64,000 nucleotides of DNA, from contig NZ_NRQY01000002.1 of NCBI RefSeq assembly GCF_003996855.1, positions 62,001 to 126,000 of the forward strand, given 5' to 3'. Position 1 is the first letter of the stretch. The number at the start of each line of letters is the position of its first letter. Origin of the DNA: Morganella morganii (GTDB lineage: Bacteria > Pseudomonadota > Gammaproteobacteria > Enterobacterales > Enterobacteriaceae). Shown piece by piece: positions 56,001-64,000 of the stretch. A program made the translations under genes and the position numbers. The notes under the pieces were generated by a model, which saw nothing but the letters and a program-made list of their open reading frames with translations, was not told the origin of the DNA and searched no databases.

Positions 56001-56790
56001 CGGAGTTCAGCCTGACCAGACCCCGGGTTATCGCGCCCTTTTCCACCGTCATCCACCCGTCCAGGCTGAAACCGGCTTTATTCAGTCCGGTATTATCACG
56101 CAGCCAGCGGCTGAACCACGGGGTCATATCAATATCATCCGCCTGGAGGTAAACAGTTCCCTCATCCAGCAGACCGTTGACATCGCGCAGATCCAGACGC
56201 ACCTGTAACCAGCCGCGCGGGTTATTCACCGAGGAGAGACTGATCTCCCCCTGGGCACGGTGGCGCTTGCTCTGATTGAGCCATGACAGACGGGAAATCA
56301 GTAAGGTGGCGGGATCGCCGGACGGTGTGAGAAAACGGATTTCGCTGTCACGCAGATCAAAATTATCAAAACGCTCCAGCCAGAGCCCGGACAGAGCATC
56401 ATCCGTTTCAATACTGCTGCCGTCGCTGCTCAGCGGCTGTTTGTAATCCAGCTTCATGTGCCAGAAAGTCAGATCACGGAAACTGACCTGAAAACGGAAT
56501 AATGTCCGCCAGATATCCAGGGAGAGGTCGATTTTTTCGGCTGAAATATCCGCATCCGGGGCGGTAACGGTCAGGTCGCGGAGTGTCAGCGCCGGGCCGA
56601 ACCCCTGCCAGCGGCCGCTGATTTCACCGATTCTGACCGTGGCACCGGTCATCTGCGAGAGTTTTTGTTCGATCTGCGGACGGTATTCATTAATCTGAGG
56701 CAACAGGTAGCGCAGACCGCCGAGCACCAGTGCCGCAGCAATCACCATCACAATCACACATGTCAGTAAAATCCCGGGCAGTCGCCTCAC
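53008..56790 (-). CDS. yhdP: AsmA-like phospholipid transport protein YhdP
   Basis: 1260 residues from the GTG at 56790, chosen because AAGGAGAG lies just upstream; the longer frame starts at a TTG with no site. Begins VRRLPGILLTCVIVMVIAAA, a single membrane anchor, then a very long repeating beta structure (repeating-beta-groove, AsmA family) that spans the periplasm. The C-terminus is well conserved (LNGIISTSLGKGAIERMGGG, VTPELSATVGVATAFVVNP, KVLGPLWSKISVIRYHLSGS). With TamB and YdbH it carries phospholipids to the outer membrane. rng is 78 bp upstream. Confidence 0.96.
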   Translation of the reverse strand: MRRLPGILLTCVIVMVIAAALVLGGLRYLLPQINEYRPQIEQKLSQMTGATVRIGEISGRWQGFGPALTLRDLTVTAPDADISAEKIDLSLDIWRTLFRFQVSFRDLTFWHMKLDYKQPLSSDGSSIETDDALSGLWLERFDNFDLRDSEIRFLTPSGDPATLLISRLSWLNQSKRHRAQGEISLSSVNNPRGWLQVRLDLRDVNGLLDEGTVYLQADDIDMTPWFSRWLRDNTGLNKAGFSLDGWMTVEKGAITRGLVRLNSGEADWLTGKETHTLEVQDLMVQMRRQGEGWLFNIPDLFNLKTDGQQWPEGSVSLLYIPPSAKYGGNPHLRIRANDIELARLSSIVPTFSFLTNDIVKAWQQRDPSGLIHDFSLDITPAAPENLELDVSWQDVSWKALEELPSVSHFSGVLRGGQARGILRFALDDSILDYRPMFTAPLAVAESRGQIQWTNTDGNLNLWSDNLDLKSGALRANGNFRYQHDKDRPPSLGILGGVTLTDAGEAWRYFPVPLMGEFLSEYLTQALIAGQAENATVIFQGNPADFPFRKNEGQFQIWVPLRDATFKYDPEWPALMGMNADLNFHNQGLWISAQEAKLGEATARNLKADIPDFTVERLYIQSDIEGKGESLGKYFDQTPMKKSIGNTLEQLKIGGVVNGDLKLEIPLNFNEMVRATGHVNLKNNDIDVVPLGSTLKSVSGQFRFDNGDLESDRITAHWFGQPLNIRFTTKENPSDFAVNIDLDGNWQMKGIDGVPAAIKQHVTGSFPWTGDVKITLPQKGEMRYTVDLEGQTGKLTSSTLPAVRRWAAESGTLNVHAAGTEYTLKAGGTVGKSFSVLTDWRLGDILTLNGAVIRPGTTVPEEITRDVISIALPPISGEEWVGALAIAGQSHQQPASLKLPGNIDISAPYADFAGQRWNQIKLRIHPQENGWLLSSDSQELRGDIRIPASGPWQASIDYLYYNPESIQNALPESQRNETTKTDYRVGSWPAVTLRCEACWVSGLNIGTVNAKVWPENNSLVLDAATVKNSASELTLSGGRWDAGLTPLSHFKGQFKGPVFDNMAAYFGVLVPITGSPFTVDFDLNWRDVPWSPDVATLNGIISTSLGKGAIERMGGGNAGKLLRLVSFDALLRKLQLDFTDTFSNDFVFDSIRGKGVIKDGILKTTDTRVDGLMADISFSGSIYLVERRIDMSVVVTPELSATVGVATAFVVNPIAGAAVFVASKVLGPLWSKISVIRYHLSGSLEEPKIDEVLRQLKETQE

Positions 56791-56868
56791 TGGCTCTCCT
56801 TCTCCTGCAGCTGTCAAGGCCGGCGGAACCGGATATCCGCTTATATCCGGCAGTGTACCGCCAATGAA

Positions 56869-58338
56869 TTACATCATGACGACATCAAAATGTTCCTGGC
56901 TGTAGAGCGGCTCGGCGCGAACCTGAACCTGCTTACCGACAAAAATCTCCACCTCAGCCAGTGCATGGGATTCATCCCCCTGCAATGCTTCTGTCACCGC
57001 CGGTGAGGCATAGACCAGGAAGCGATCAACATCCAGCAGACGATGCACGCGGACAATCTCACGCAAAATCTCATAGCAGACCGTTTCCACCGAGCGGACA
57101 CTGCCGCGCCCCTGGCAGGTCGGGCACTTCTCACACAGGACATGTTCCAGGCTCTCCCGCGTGCGTTTGCGGGTCATTTCCACCAGACCGAGCTGTGAAA
57201 AACCGTTAATCGTGGTCTTCACCCGATCTTTCGCCAGCGCCAGTTCCAGTGAACTCAGCACCCGGCGGCGGTGATCTTCATCGGTCATATCAATGAAATC
57301 AATGATAATGATACCACCGAGGTTGCGCAGACGTAACTGCCGCGCAATGGCCTGAGTCGCCTCGATATTGGTATTGAAAATAGTTTCTTCCAGATTGCGG
57401 TGCCCGACAAATGCGCCGGTGTTGATATCGATGGTGGTCATCGCCTCGGTCTGGTCGATAATCAGATATCCGCCTGATTTCATTTCGACCTTACGCTCCA
57501 TCGCCCGCTGAATTTCATTTTCGGTATCATAGAGGTCAAAAATCGGCTGACTGCCCTGGTACAGTTCCAGTTTGGCTGTCATTTCCGGGATGTAATCATC
57601 CACAAATTCCTGTAACTCTTTAAAACTCAGGCGGGAGTCAATCCGGATGCGGTCTAGTGACTCACCGGCAAAATCACGCAGAATGCGGTGTGCCAGCGCC
57701 AGTTCACCGTAGATTTTAGTGCGGGTGGTATTGCGTTTTTTGCGCTGGATAACTTTGGTCCACAACCGGCGTAAAAATGCGGCATCAGATGTCAGTTCTT
57801 CTTCCCCGACCCCTTCCGCTGCGGTGCGGATAATAAAACCGCCGTCCTCATCACAATAACCCGCCACAATATTTTTCAGGCGTTCGCGCTCTTCTTCGCT
57901 CTCAATCCGCTGCGAAACCCCCACGTGGGATACGCCCGGCATAAACACCAGGTAGCGGGAAGGCAGCGTGATATCAGTGGTCAGACGCGCACCTTTGGTG
58001 CCCAGCGGATCTTTGACCACCTGCACAATGAGATCCTGTCCCTGATGGACCAGTTCCCCGATATCGCGGGTGCGGAATTTCTCTTTTTCATCTCCGGAAA
58101 TACATTCCGTATGCGGAATAATATCCGAGGCATGCAGGAAGGCTGCTTTATCCAGGCCAATATCGATAAAGGCCGCCTGCATACCGAGCAGTACCCGGCT
58201 CACACGCCCTTTATAGATATTGCCGACGATACCGCGTTTGGCCTCGCGCTCAATATGAATTTCCTGAAGTATCCCGCCGGTAATATAAGCAACCCGTGTT
58301 TCAGACGGAGTCACGTTGACTAAAAGCTCGGCTGTCAT
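56869..58338 (-). CDS. rng: Ribonuclease G
   Basis: 489 residues. Single-strand endoribonuclease that matures the 5' end of 16S rRNA. S1 domain at about 38-130 ([38 protein letters not shown]), then the catalytic region with the metal-binding Asp in [17 protein letters not shown] and [19 protein letters not shown], and the zinc-link cysteines in [14 protein letters not shown]. It overlaps yhdE by 4 bp. Confidence 0.98.
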   Translation of the reverse strand: MTAELLVNVTPSETRVAYITGGILQEIHIEREAKRGIVGNIYKGRVSRVLLGMQAAFIDIGLDKAAFLHASDIIPHTECISGDEKEKFRTRDIGELVHQGQDLIVQVVKDPLGTKGARLTTDITLPSRYLVFMPGVSHVGVSQRIESEEERERLKNIVAGYCDEDGGFIIRTAAEGVGEEELTSDAAFLRRLWTKVIQRKKRNTTRTKIYGELALAHRILRDFAGESLDRIRIDSRLSFKELQEFVDDYIPEMTAKLELYQGSQPIFDLYDTENEIQRAMERKVEMKSGGYLIIDQTEAMTTIDINTGAFVGHRNLEETIFNTNIEATQAIARQLRLRNLGGIIIIDFIDMTDEDHRRRVLSSLELALAKDRVKTTINGFSQLGLVEMTRKRTRESLEHVLCEKCPTCQGRGSVRSVETVCYEILREIVRVHRLLDVDRFLVYASPAVTEALQGDESHALAEVEIFVGKQVQVRAEPLYSQEHFDVVMM

Positions 58339-58946
58339 GGTATTTCTTTCCCGTCAATATGTTCCGGTACAATCCCGTTCAGGGTATCCGTGTACCGCTT
58401 AATTAATTCCTCAGTCTCCACTAACGGTAATCCCACCACAGCATGATAGCTACCGTTAATTTTGCGGACATAACGCCCGCCTGAGCCCTGGATGCCGTAA
58501 GCACCGGCTTTGTCCATCGGCTCACCTGTCTGAATATACTCGTTTATTTCGTCATCGGATAACCGGCGGAATGTCACATCCGTCACAATCAGTGTGCAGA
58601 GTGTCCGGAAACGGTCAGAAACCGCGACAGCCGTCATCACCTGATGAGTGCAGCCGGATAATGCGCTGAGCATGGCAAAAGCATGTGCCGCATCCCGGGG
58701 CTTCTCCAGGATGTCACCGCCAAGCACCACAATGGTATCAGAGCCGATAACCGGACGGCCTTCCGCTGCCAGTGCCACCCCGGCCTGTGCTTTCTCCCGC
58801 GCCAGACGCACCACATAATCCGCGGCAGGTTCACCGTCACGGCGGATTTCATCGATGCAGGGGGAGAGTGTTTCACACTGAACATTCAGCAGCCGGATCA
58901 GTTCCCGGCGGCGGGGAGAGGTTGAAGCAAGGTAAATCGGCAGCAT
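58335..58946 (-). CDS. yhdE: Nucleoside triphosphate pyrophosphatase YhdE (Maf family, dTTP/UTPase)
   Basis: 203 residues. N-terminal [16 protein letters not shown] is the Maf signature; [10 protein letters not shown] and [20 protein letters not shown] are the catalytic region, with the conserved Asp. Hydrolyses dTTP, UTP and modified pyrimidine nucleotides to monophosphates. Its stop overlaps the rng start by 4 bp; mreD lies 47 bp upstream. Confidence 0.96.
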   Translation of the reverse strand: MLPIYLASTSPRRRELIRLLNVQCETLSPCIDEIRRDGEPAADYVVRLAREKAQAGVALAAEGRPVIGSDTIVVLGGDILEKPRDAAHAFAMLSALSGCTHQVMTAVAVSDRFRTLCTLIVTDVTFRRLSDDEINEYIQTGEPMDKAGAYGIQGSGGRYVRKINGSYHAVVGLPLVETEELIKRYTDTLNGIVPEHIDGKEIP

Positions 58947-58993
58947 TCAGGTGTCCTGACGTTTTGTTAACGTATCACGCCGCCGTCCCCTGA

Positions 58994-59482
58994 TTAATGA
59001 ACAGAAAAATGGCGGCGGGTCTTACGCAGTAATAAAAAAATCCATGGCCATAAGATACCATTGACCAGACTGTTCCAGAAGACTTCCGGATGAAACACAA
59101 TATCGGACAATAAAAATTCTGACCAGAAAACAAAGAACTGCATCAGCACTGACAGCAAAATGATGACCAGTGACTGCTGCCACAGCGCCATATTGCGCAG
59201 CAGCTGATGCCTGAAGGACACCAGATAAGTGACAATAGTGAGGCTCAGGGCATGTACGCCGAGCGTGGAGCCTCCGATCAGATCAATGATCATACCGAGA
59301 AAGAAAGCGGAGCCGACACTGACCCGGTGCGGCAGTGCCATCACCCAGTAGATCAGAAACAGCATTGCCCACGACGGACGGTAAAACTGAAGCTGCTCCG
59401 GCCAGGGCATGATTTGCAGCACCAGTGCTATCAGAAAAGAGAGCCAGACAATAATCCGGTTTTGCCCCCGGTAGGTATTCAT
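58994..59482 (-). CDS. mreD: Rod shape-determining protein MreD
   Basis: 162 residues, about five membrane helices (IIVWLSFLIALVLQIMPWP, PSWAMLFLIYWVMALPHRVS, GSAFFLGMIIDLIGGSTLGV). Part of the elongasome with MreC, RodZ and RodA. Its start overlaps mreC by 4 bp. Confidence 0.96.
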   Translation of the reverse strand: MNTYRGQNRIIVWLSFLIALVLQIMPWPEQLQFYRPSWAMLFLIYWVMALPHRVSVGSAFFLGMIIDLIGGSTLGVHALSLTIVTYLVSFRHQLLRNMALWQQSLVIILLSVLMQFFVFWSEFLLSDIVFHPEVFWNSLVNGILWPWIFLLLRKTRRHFSVH

Positions 59483-60573
59483 TGCGGCCTCATCCTCAGC
59501 GGCCGGACGGGTGCAGTTTCAGCTGCCGGTTCCTGAGCTTCCGGTGCGACGGCCCTGCTGTTTGCCGGTTTTGGTTGTGCCGGAGCAGATGGTTGTGCCG
59601 GGGCAGATGACTGTACCGGAGCAGCAGGCGGAATAACGGCAGGGTCACTTTCCGGAGCCGGGACTGACGGGATCACCTGCGGCATAACCTGCATGATGCG
59701 TTCATTAGCCGCACGGTACACCTCAGACGGGCCGGAAGGATCACGCGGATTGCTGTCCCCGCCCCACAGTAAGAGCAGATAACGCAGACGCTGAAGATCT
59801 GCCGTCGGTTTGGCGCTGATAATAGTGTAAGCGCGCTGATTATCCACTTTTACCGAAGAGACAATCCCGACAGGGTAACCTTCCGGGAAACGGCCGCCGA
59901 GACCGGATGTGACCAGCACATCACCCACGCGGATATCAATATTATTCGGCAGGGGTTCAAGCTGTAAATCGTCCGTACACCCGGTGCCGGATGCAATGAC
60001 GCGAATGTCGTTACGCAGTACCTGGATCGGCAGTGCGTGAGTGGTATCGCAGATCAGCAGAACGCGGCTGGTTAACTGGGACACGGCAATCACCTGCCCT
60101 ACCACACCTTTATCACTGATCACCGGCTGACCGTCATACACACCGTCACGGCTGCCTTTGTCGATCACCACCTGGTCACGATACGGGGTGTTGGCTCCCG
60201 CCATCACCTGCGTGACCATCATGTGCTCATCCTGGCGCAGCGGCGAACCGAGCAGCTCCCGCAGCCGGGCGTTTTCCTGTTTGAACTGTTCAAGCAGCTG
60301 ATTCTGGCTGTTTTTAACCAGCAGTTCCTGCCGCAAAGCGCGGTTTTCAAATTCCAGCTGTTCACGGGTCGCAAAGTTATCAGAAATACCGTCCAGTAAC
60401 TGGCGCGGGCCGTTAGCTAAAAAATAGAACGGGCTGACCGCCGTATCCAGATAGTTACGGATCTTGGTAAAAGCATCAATCCGGTTATCAACCACAATCA
60501 GTCCGATGGCAAAAATAACCGCAATAATAATGCGAATCTGAAGGGAAGGCCCCCGGCTAAAAATCGGCTTCAT
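59479..60573 (-). CDS. mreC: Rod shape-determining protein MreC
   Basis: 364 residues. Membrane helix at about 11-28 (IRIIIAVIFAIGLIVVDNRI), coiled coil at about 70-110 (LEFENRALRQELLVKNSQNQ), then the beta-domain (YRDQVVIDKGSRDGVYDGQP, DVLVTSGLGGRFPEGYPVGI). A Pro/Ala/Gln-rich tail from about residue 305 carries near-repeats of SAPAQP and is probably disordered. Activates PBP2/RodA in the elongasome. Confidence 0.96.
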   Translation of the reverse strand: MKPIFSRGPSLQIRIIIAVIFAIGLIVVDNRIDAFTKIRNYLDTAVSPFYFLANGPRQLLDGISDNFATREQLEFENRALRQELLVKNSQNQLLEQFKQENARLRELLGSPLRQDEHMMVTQVMAGANTPYRDQVVIDKGSRDGVYDGQPVISDKGVVGQVIAVSQLTSRVLLICDTTHALPIQVLRNDIRVIASGTGCTDDLQLEPLPNNIDIRVGDVLVTSGLGGRFPEGYPVGIVSSVKVDNQRAYTIISAKPTADLQRLRYLLLLWGGDSNPRDPSGPSEVYRAANERIMQVMPQVIPSVPAPESDPAVIPPAAPVQSSAPAQPSAPAQPKPANSRAVAPEAQEPAAETAPVRPLRMRPQ

Positions 60574-60686
60574 AAGATGCGATATCAGGTACTACAGTAA
60601 TTCTGTCCGGGAAGACAGAGTATGTATCCGGCGGGCAGGGGAAGCGTACTCCCCCGGCCTGCAGTATTGAACGGACGGGAGTCCGC

Positions 60687-61859
<1,173 letters not shown>

Positions 61860-61873
61860 CTAGATAATTTTTA

Positions 61874-61889
61874 TATACTGCGCAGTATA
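61874..61889. repeat. Perfect 16-bp palindrome upstream of mreB
   Basis: TATACTGCGCAGTATA reads the same on both strands, about 145 bp before the mreB start, in a very AT-rich stretch. It could be the operator of a dimeric regulator; no known site comes to mind. Confidence 0.6.
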
Positions 61890-62336
61890 AAGCTGCATAA
61901 AAACGCAGACTTTTTCACATATTTGATGAAATACGCACAGGCAGATTAAAATTAATGTAAAAAATCCGGCAGTTGTCCGCTTTTTTTCATTAATCTCCGC
62001 AAACTGCCAAACAGTTGACCTGTAACTATGCATCAAGTTCAACCGGATTCTATATAATATACGCAATCTTACAATCGGCCTGACGCCCATTGTATCTATC
62101 CTCGCATTAAAACAATCTGCTTAATCACGGATAAGACGGTAAAAATACCGAGTTATCACCGGATTATGATGAATTAGCCATACTCTTTGCCCGGAATAAT
62201 CTCAAAAAATCTGTAAATATAAATCGTTGCTTCCCGGATACAGACACGTTATACCGGGCGCTGTCCGTATTGACCACCGTAATATTTCCGGGACTTGTCA
62301 ATCTGCCGGTACCGATGCACTATAACGCACCGGCCT

Positions 62337-62363
62337 GCCGGCAAAGCCGGCAAAGCCGGCAAA
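62337..62363. repeat. Triple 9-bp direct repeat (GCCGGCAAA)x3
   Basis: Three exact tandem copies of GCCGGCAAA in the mreB-aroQ gap. A short repeat that could vary in copy number by slippage. Confidence 0.85.
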
Positions 62364-62476
62364 AATATTATCGGCGGACGGATAAAACCGGCGGGTTATT
62401 TCCCCGCGATATTCAGATAATACGGATGATTAACTGGTCTGCCTTGTGCCGGTTTCGTTCTGTTCAGACCAGTATT

Positions 62477-62507
62477 TTGCTGCGAACTGCAATGAAATGT
62501 TTATAAT
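62477..62507 (+). promoter_or_regulatory. Possible aroQ-accBC promoter
   Basis: TATAAT at 62502-62507, about 115 bp before aroQ, with TTGCTG at 62477-62482. The 19-bp spacing is longer than ideal, so this is tentative. Confidence 0.4.
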
Positions 62508-62619
62508 GTCGCCCTTCTTCTGTAAAAATTAATATTGCCTGCGGTGAGAAAAAGGTGACAACGCATTAACATCGCGTTATCTTGTGCGTTTACGTTAGAT
62601 TGCAGGAGATGGCAGCAGG

Positions 62620-63078
62620 ATGACCGAAAGTTATCATATATTGTTACTGAACGGCCCGAATCTTAACCTGCTGGGCTCGCGGGAACCCGACAAATACGGG
62701 ACGCTCACTCTCGCGGATATCGTTACAACGCTGACCCGCGATGCCGGTCAATGCGGTGTAACACTGAGCCATCTGCAATCCAACGCTGAGCACGAGCTTA
62801 TCGACAGAATCCATGCTGCACGGGGCAACACCGATTTTATTCTGATAAACCCGGCCGCATTCACTCACACCAGTGTGGCTCTGCGTGATGCCCTGCTGGC
62901 CGTCAGCATCCCGTTTATCGAGATTCATCTGTCGAATGTACACGCACGGGAGCCGTTCCGTCATCACTCTTATCTCTCTGATATCGCCACCGGCGTTATC
63001 TGCGGGCTGGGTGCGGAAGGCTATCGTTATGCTTTACAGGCAGCGGTTCACCGTCTGTCACAATCAACTCAACACTAA
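62620..63078 (+). CDS. aroQ: 3-dehydroquinate dehydratase, type II
   Basis: 152 residues. Third step of the shikimate pathway. Type II signature [20 protein letters not shown] with the catalytic Tyr, then [37 protein letters not shown] with the catalytic His, and [11 protein letters not shown]. The ATG at 62620 has GCAGGATG-type spacing from AGCAGG. It ends inside a 16-bp tandem duplication. accB follows after 33 bp. Confidence 0.97.
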   Translation: MTESYHILLLNGPNLNLLGSREPDKYGTLTLADIVTTLTRDAGQCGVTLSHLQSNAEHELIDRIHAARGNTDFILINPAAFTHTSVALRDALLAVSIPFIEIHLSNVHAREPFRHHSYLSDIATGVICGLGAEGYRYALQAAVHRLSQSTQH

Positions 63079-63094
63079 ATCAACTCAACACTAA
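63063..63094 (+). repeat. Tandem 16-bp duplication across the aroQ stop codon
   Basis: Two exact adjacent copies of ATCAACTCAACACTAA, at 63063-63078 and 63079-63094. The first contains the aroQ stop; the second is in the aroQ-accB gap. Confidence 0.95.
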
Positions 63095-63111
63095 GAGTAC
63101 GGAATCATCTC

Positions 63112-63573
63112 ATGGATATTCGTAAAATAAAAAAACTGATCGAGCTGGTCGAAGAGTCCGGTATTTCTGAGCTGGAAATTTCTGAAGGCGAAGAGTCAGT
63201 GCGCATCAGCCGCGCCTTACCGGTACAGACTTTCGCTGCACCTCAGCAATATATGCCGCAGGCACAGCAACCCGCTTTAGCGAACGCCGTTGCGCCATCC
63301 GCAGGCCTGGTTGATCCCGTACCGGAAAAAGAAATTGCCGGTCATGTTGTCCGCTCTCCGATGGTGGGTACGTTCTACCGTTCACCAAGTCCGGATGCGA
63401 AAGCCTTTATCGAAGTCGGTAAACAGGTCAATGCCGGTGACACTCTGTGCATCGTCGAAGCCATGAAAATGATGAACCAGATCGAAGCTGATAAAGCCGG
63501 TGTGGTTAAAGCAATTCTGTTAAAAGACGGCGATGCTGTCGAATTTGACGAGCCACTGGTCGTCATCGAATAA
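63112..63573 (+). CDS. accB: Acetyl-CoA carboxylase biotin carboxyl carrier protein AccB
   Basis: 153 residues. N-terminal helical region ([20 protein letters not shown]), Pro/Ala/Gln-rich linker (about 40-75), then the biotinyl domain with the thumb segment [20 protein letters not shown] and the biotinylated Lys in [18 protein letters not shown] near residue 119. Carries the carboxyl group in malonyl-CoA synthesis. accC follows after 11 bp. Confidence 0.98.
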   Translation: MDIRKIKKLIELVEESGISELEISEGEESVRISRALPVQTFAAPQQYMPQAQQPALANAVAPSAGLVDPVPEKEIAGHVVRSPMVGTFYRSPSPDAKAFIEVGKQVNAGDTLCIVEAMKMMNQIEADKAGVVKAILLKDGDAVEFDEPLVVIE

Positions 63574-63584
63574 CGGGGCGAATC

Positions 63585-64000
63585 ATGCTGGAAAAAATCC
63601 TTATTGCCAACCGGGGTGAAATTGCACTGCGGATTCTGCGGGCCTGTAAAGAGCTCGGAATCAAAGCGGTCGCTGTTCACTCTTCCGCGGATCGTGATTT
63701 AAAACACGTTCTGCTGGCTGACGAGACCATCTGTATCGGTCCGGCAGCCTCTGCGAAAAGTTATCTGAATATCCCTGCCATTATCTCTGCTGCTGAAATT
63801 TCCGGCGCACAGGCAATCCATCCGGGATACGGATTCTTATCTGAAAACGCTGATTTTGCCGAGCAGGTTGAACGCTCCGGCTTCACATTTATCGGCCCGA
63901 AAGCAGACACTATCCGCCTGATGGGCGATAAAGTTTCTGCTATCCGTGCGATGAAAGAAACCGGCGTTCCGTGTGTACCGGGTTCTGACGGCCCGCTCAG
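63585..64000 (+). CDS. accC: Acetyl-CoA carboxylase biotin carboxylase AccC, N-terminal part
   Basis: Partial: the first 138 codons or so, running off the right edge. [20 protein letters not shown] and [20 protein letters not shown] are the biotin carboxylase N-terminal signatures, and [15 protein letters not shown] begins the ATP-grasp region. ATP-dependent carboxylation of AccB-bound biotin. Operon with accB. Confidence 0.97.
   Translation, partial: MLEKILIANRGEIALRILRACKELGIKAVAVHSSADRDLKHVLLADETICIGPAASAKSYLNIPAIISAAEISGAQAIHPGYGFLSENADFAEQVERSGFTFIGPKADTIRLMGDKVSAIRAMKETGVPCVPGSDGPL

Noticed and set aside
62270..62506. 78-codon ORF in the mreB-aroQ gap
   Set aside because: No ATG with ribosome site, contains the 9-bp repeat and has no protein-like conservation that I can recognise.

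Overview
The window is a contiguous piece of a gammaproteobacterial chromosome of the order Enterobacterales. Almost every gene has a close E. coli counterpart (lpoA-yraN-diaA-dolP, arcB/elbB with the ArcZ small RNA between them, gltBD, sspAB, rplM-rpsI, zapE/zapG, mla, kdsD-kdsC-lptCAB-rpoN-hpf-ptsN-rapZ-npr, tldD-yhdP-rng-yhdE-mreDCB, aroQ-accBC). Gene order differs from E. coli in ways I associate with the Morganellaceae, and Morganella is my best guess. That assignment is inference from layout and protein style, not from a search. No tRNA, rRNA, insertion sequence, integrase or CRISPR array was seen.

Layout. 1-5.5 kb: the end of rsmI, then envelope and ribosome-associated genes (lpoA, yraN, diaA, dolP) and the minus-strand pair elbB-mtgA. 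5.6-8.0 kb: ArcZ sRNA on the plus strand, ending inside the 3' end of the convergent arcB. 8.7-14.6 kb: glutamate synthase gltBD. 14.7-15.7 kb: a small accessory island with a frameshifted L,D-transpeptidase-like protein that has no export signal, overlapped by a gene for a secreted 177-residue protein. This looks like an effector/immunity pair and is the most unusual locus here. 15.8-20.1 kb: sspBA, rpsI-rplM, zapE, zapG. 20.3-30.4 kb: degQ and degS, normally adjacent, are separated by a sulfur module of divergent cysJI and tauABCD. 30.4-35.3 kb: murA-ibaG and the phospholipid transport operon mlaFEDCB on the minus strand. 35.6-44.2 kb: yrbG, KDO and LPS-transport genes, sigma-54 and the nitrogen PTS, then rnk. 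44.3-47.8 kb: a small ORF with a strong terminator, then an iron-acquisition pair (TonB-dependent receptor and periplasmic binding protein) without its own permease or ATPase. 47.9-61.7 kb: pmbA, darP, a barstar/barnase pair, tldD, a nitrilase-family amidase, yhdP, rng, yhdE, mreD, mreC and mreB. 62.6-64 kb: aroQ, accB and the start of accC.

Functional links. TauABCD imports taurine and releases sulfite, and CysJI reduces it to sulfide, so the inserted module forms a pathway by itself. LpoA, MtgA, MurA and MreBCD all serve peptidoglycan synthesis. MlaBCDEF, YhdP, LptABC, KdsCD and DolP serve outer-membrane lipid assembly. TldD and PmbA (TldE) form one protease and are both present.

Odd points worth a check: two genes (the transpeptidase-like gene and the signal peptide of degQ) are each out of frame by one missing A in a poly-A tract; LpoA appears to lack about 85 residues of its N-terminal helical-repeat domain; and aroQ ends in a perfect 16-bp tandem duplication.
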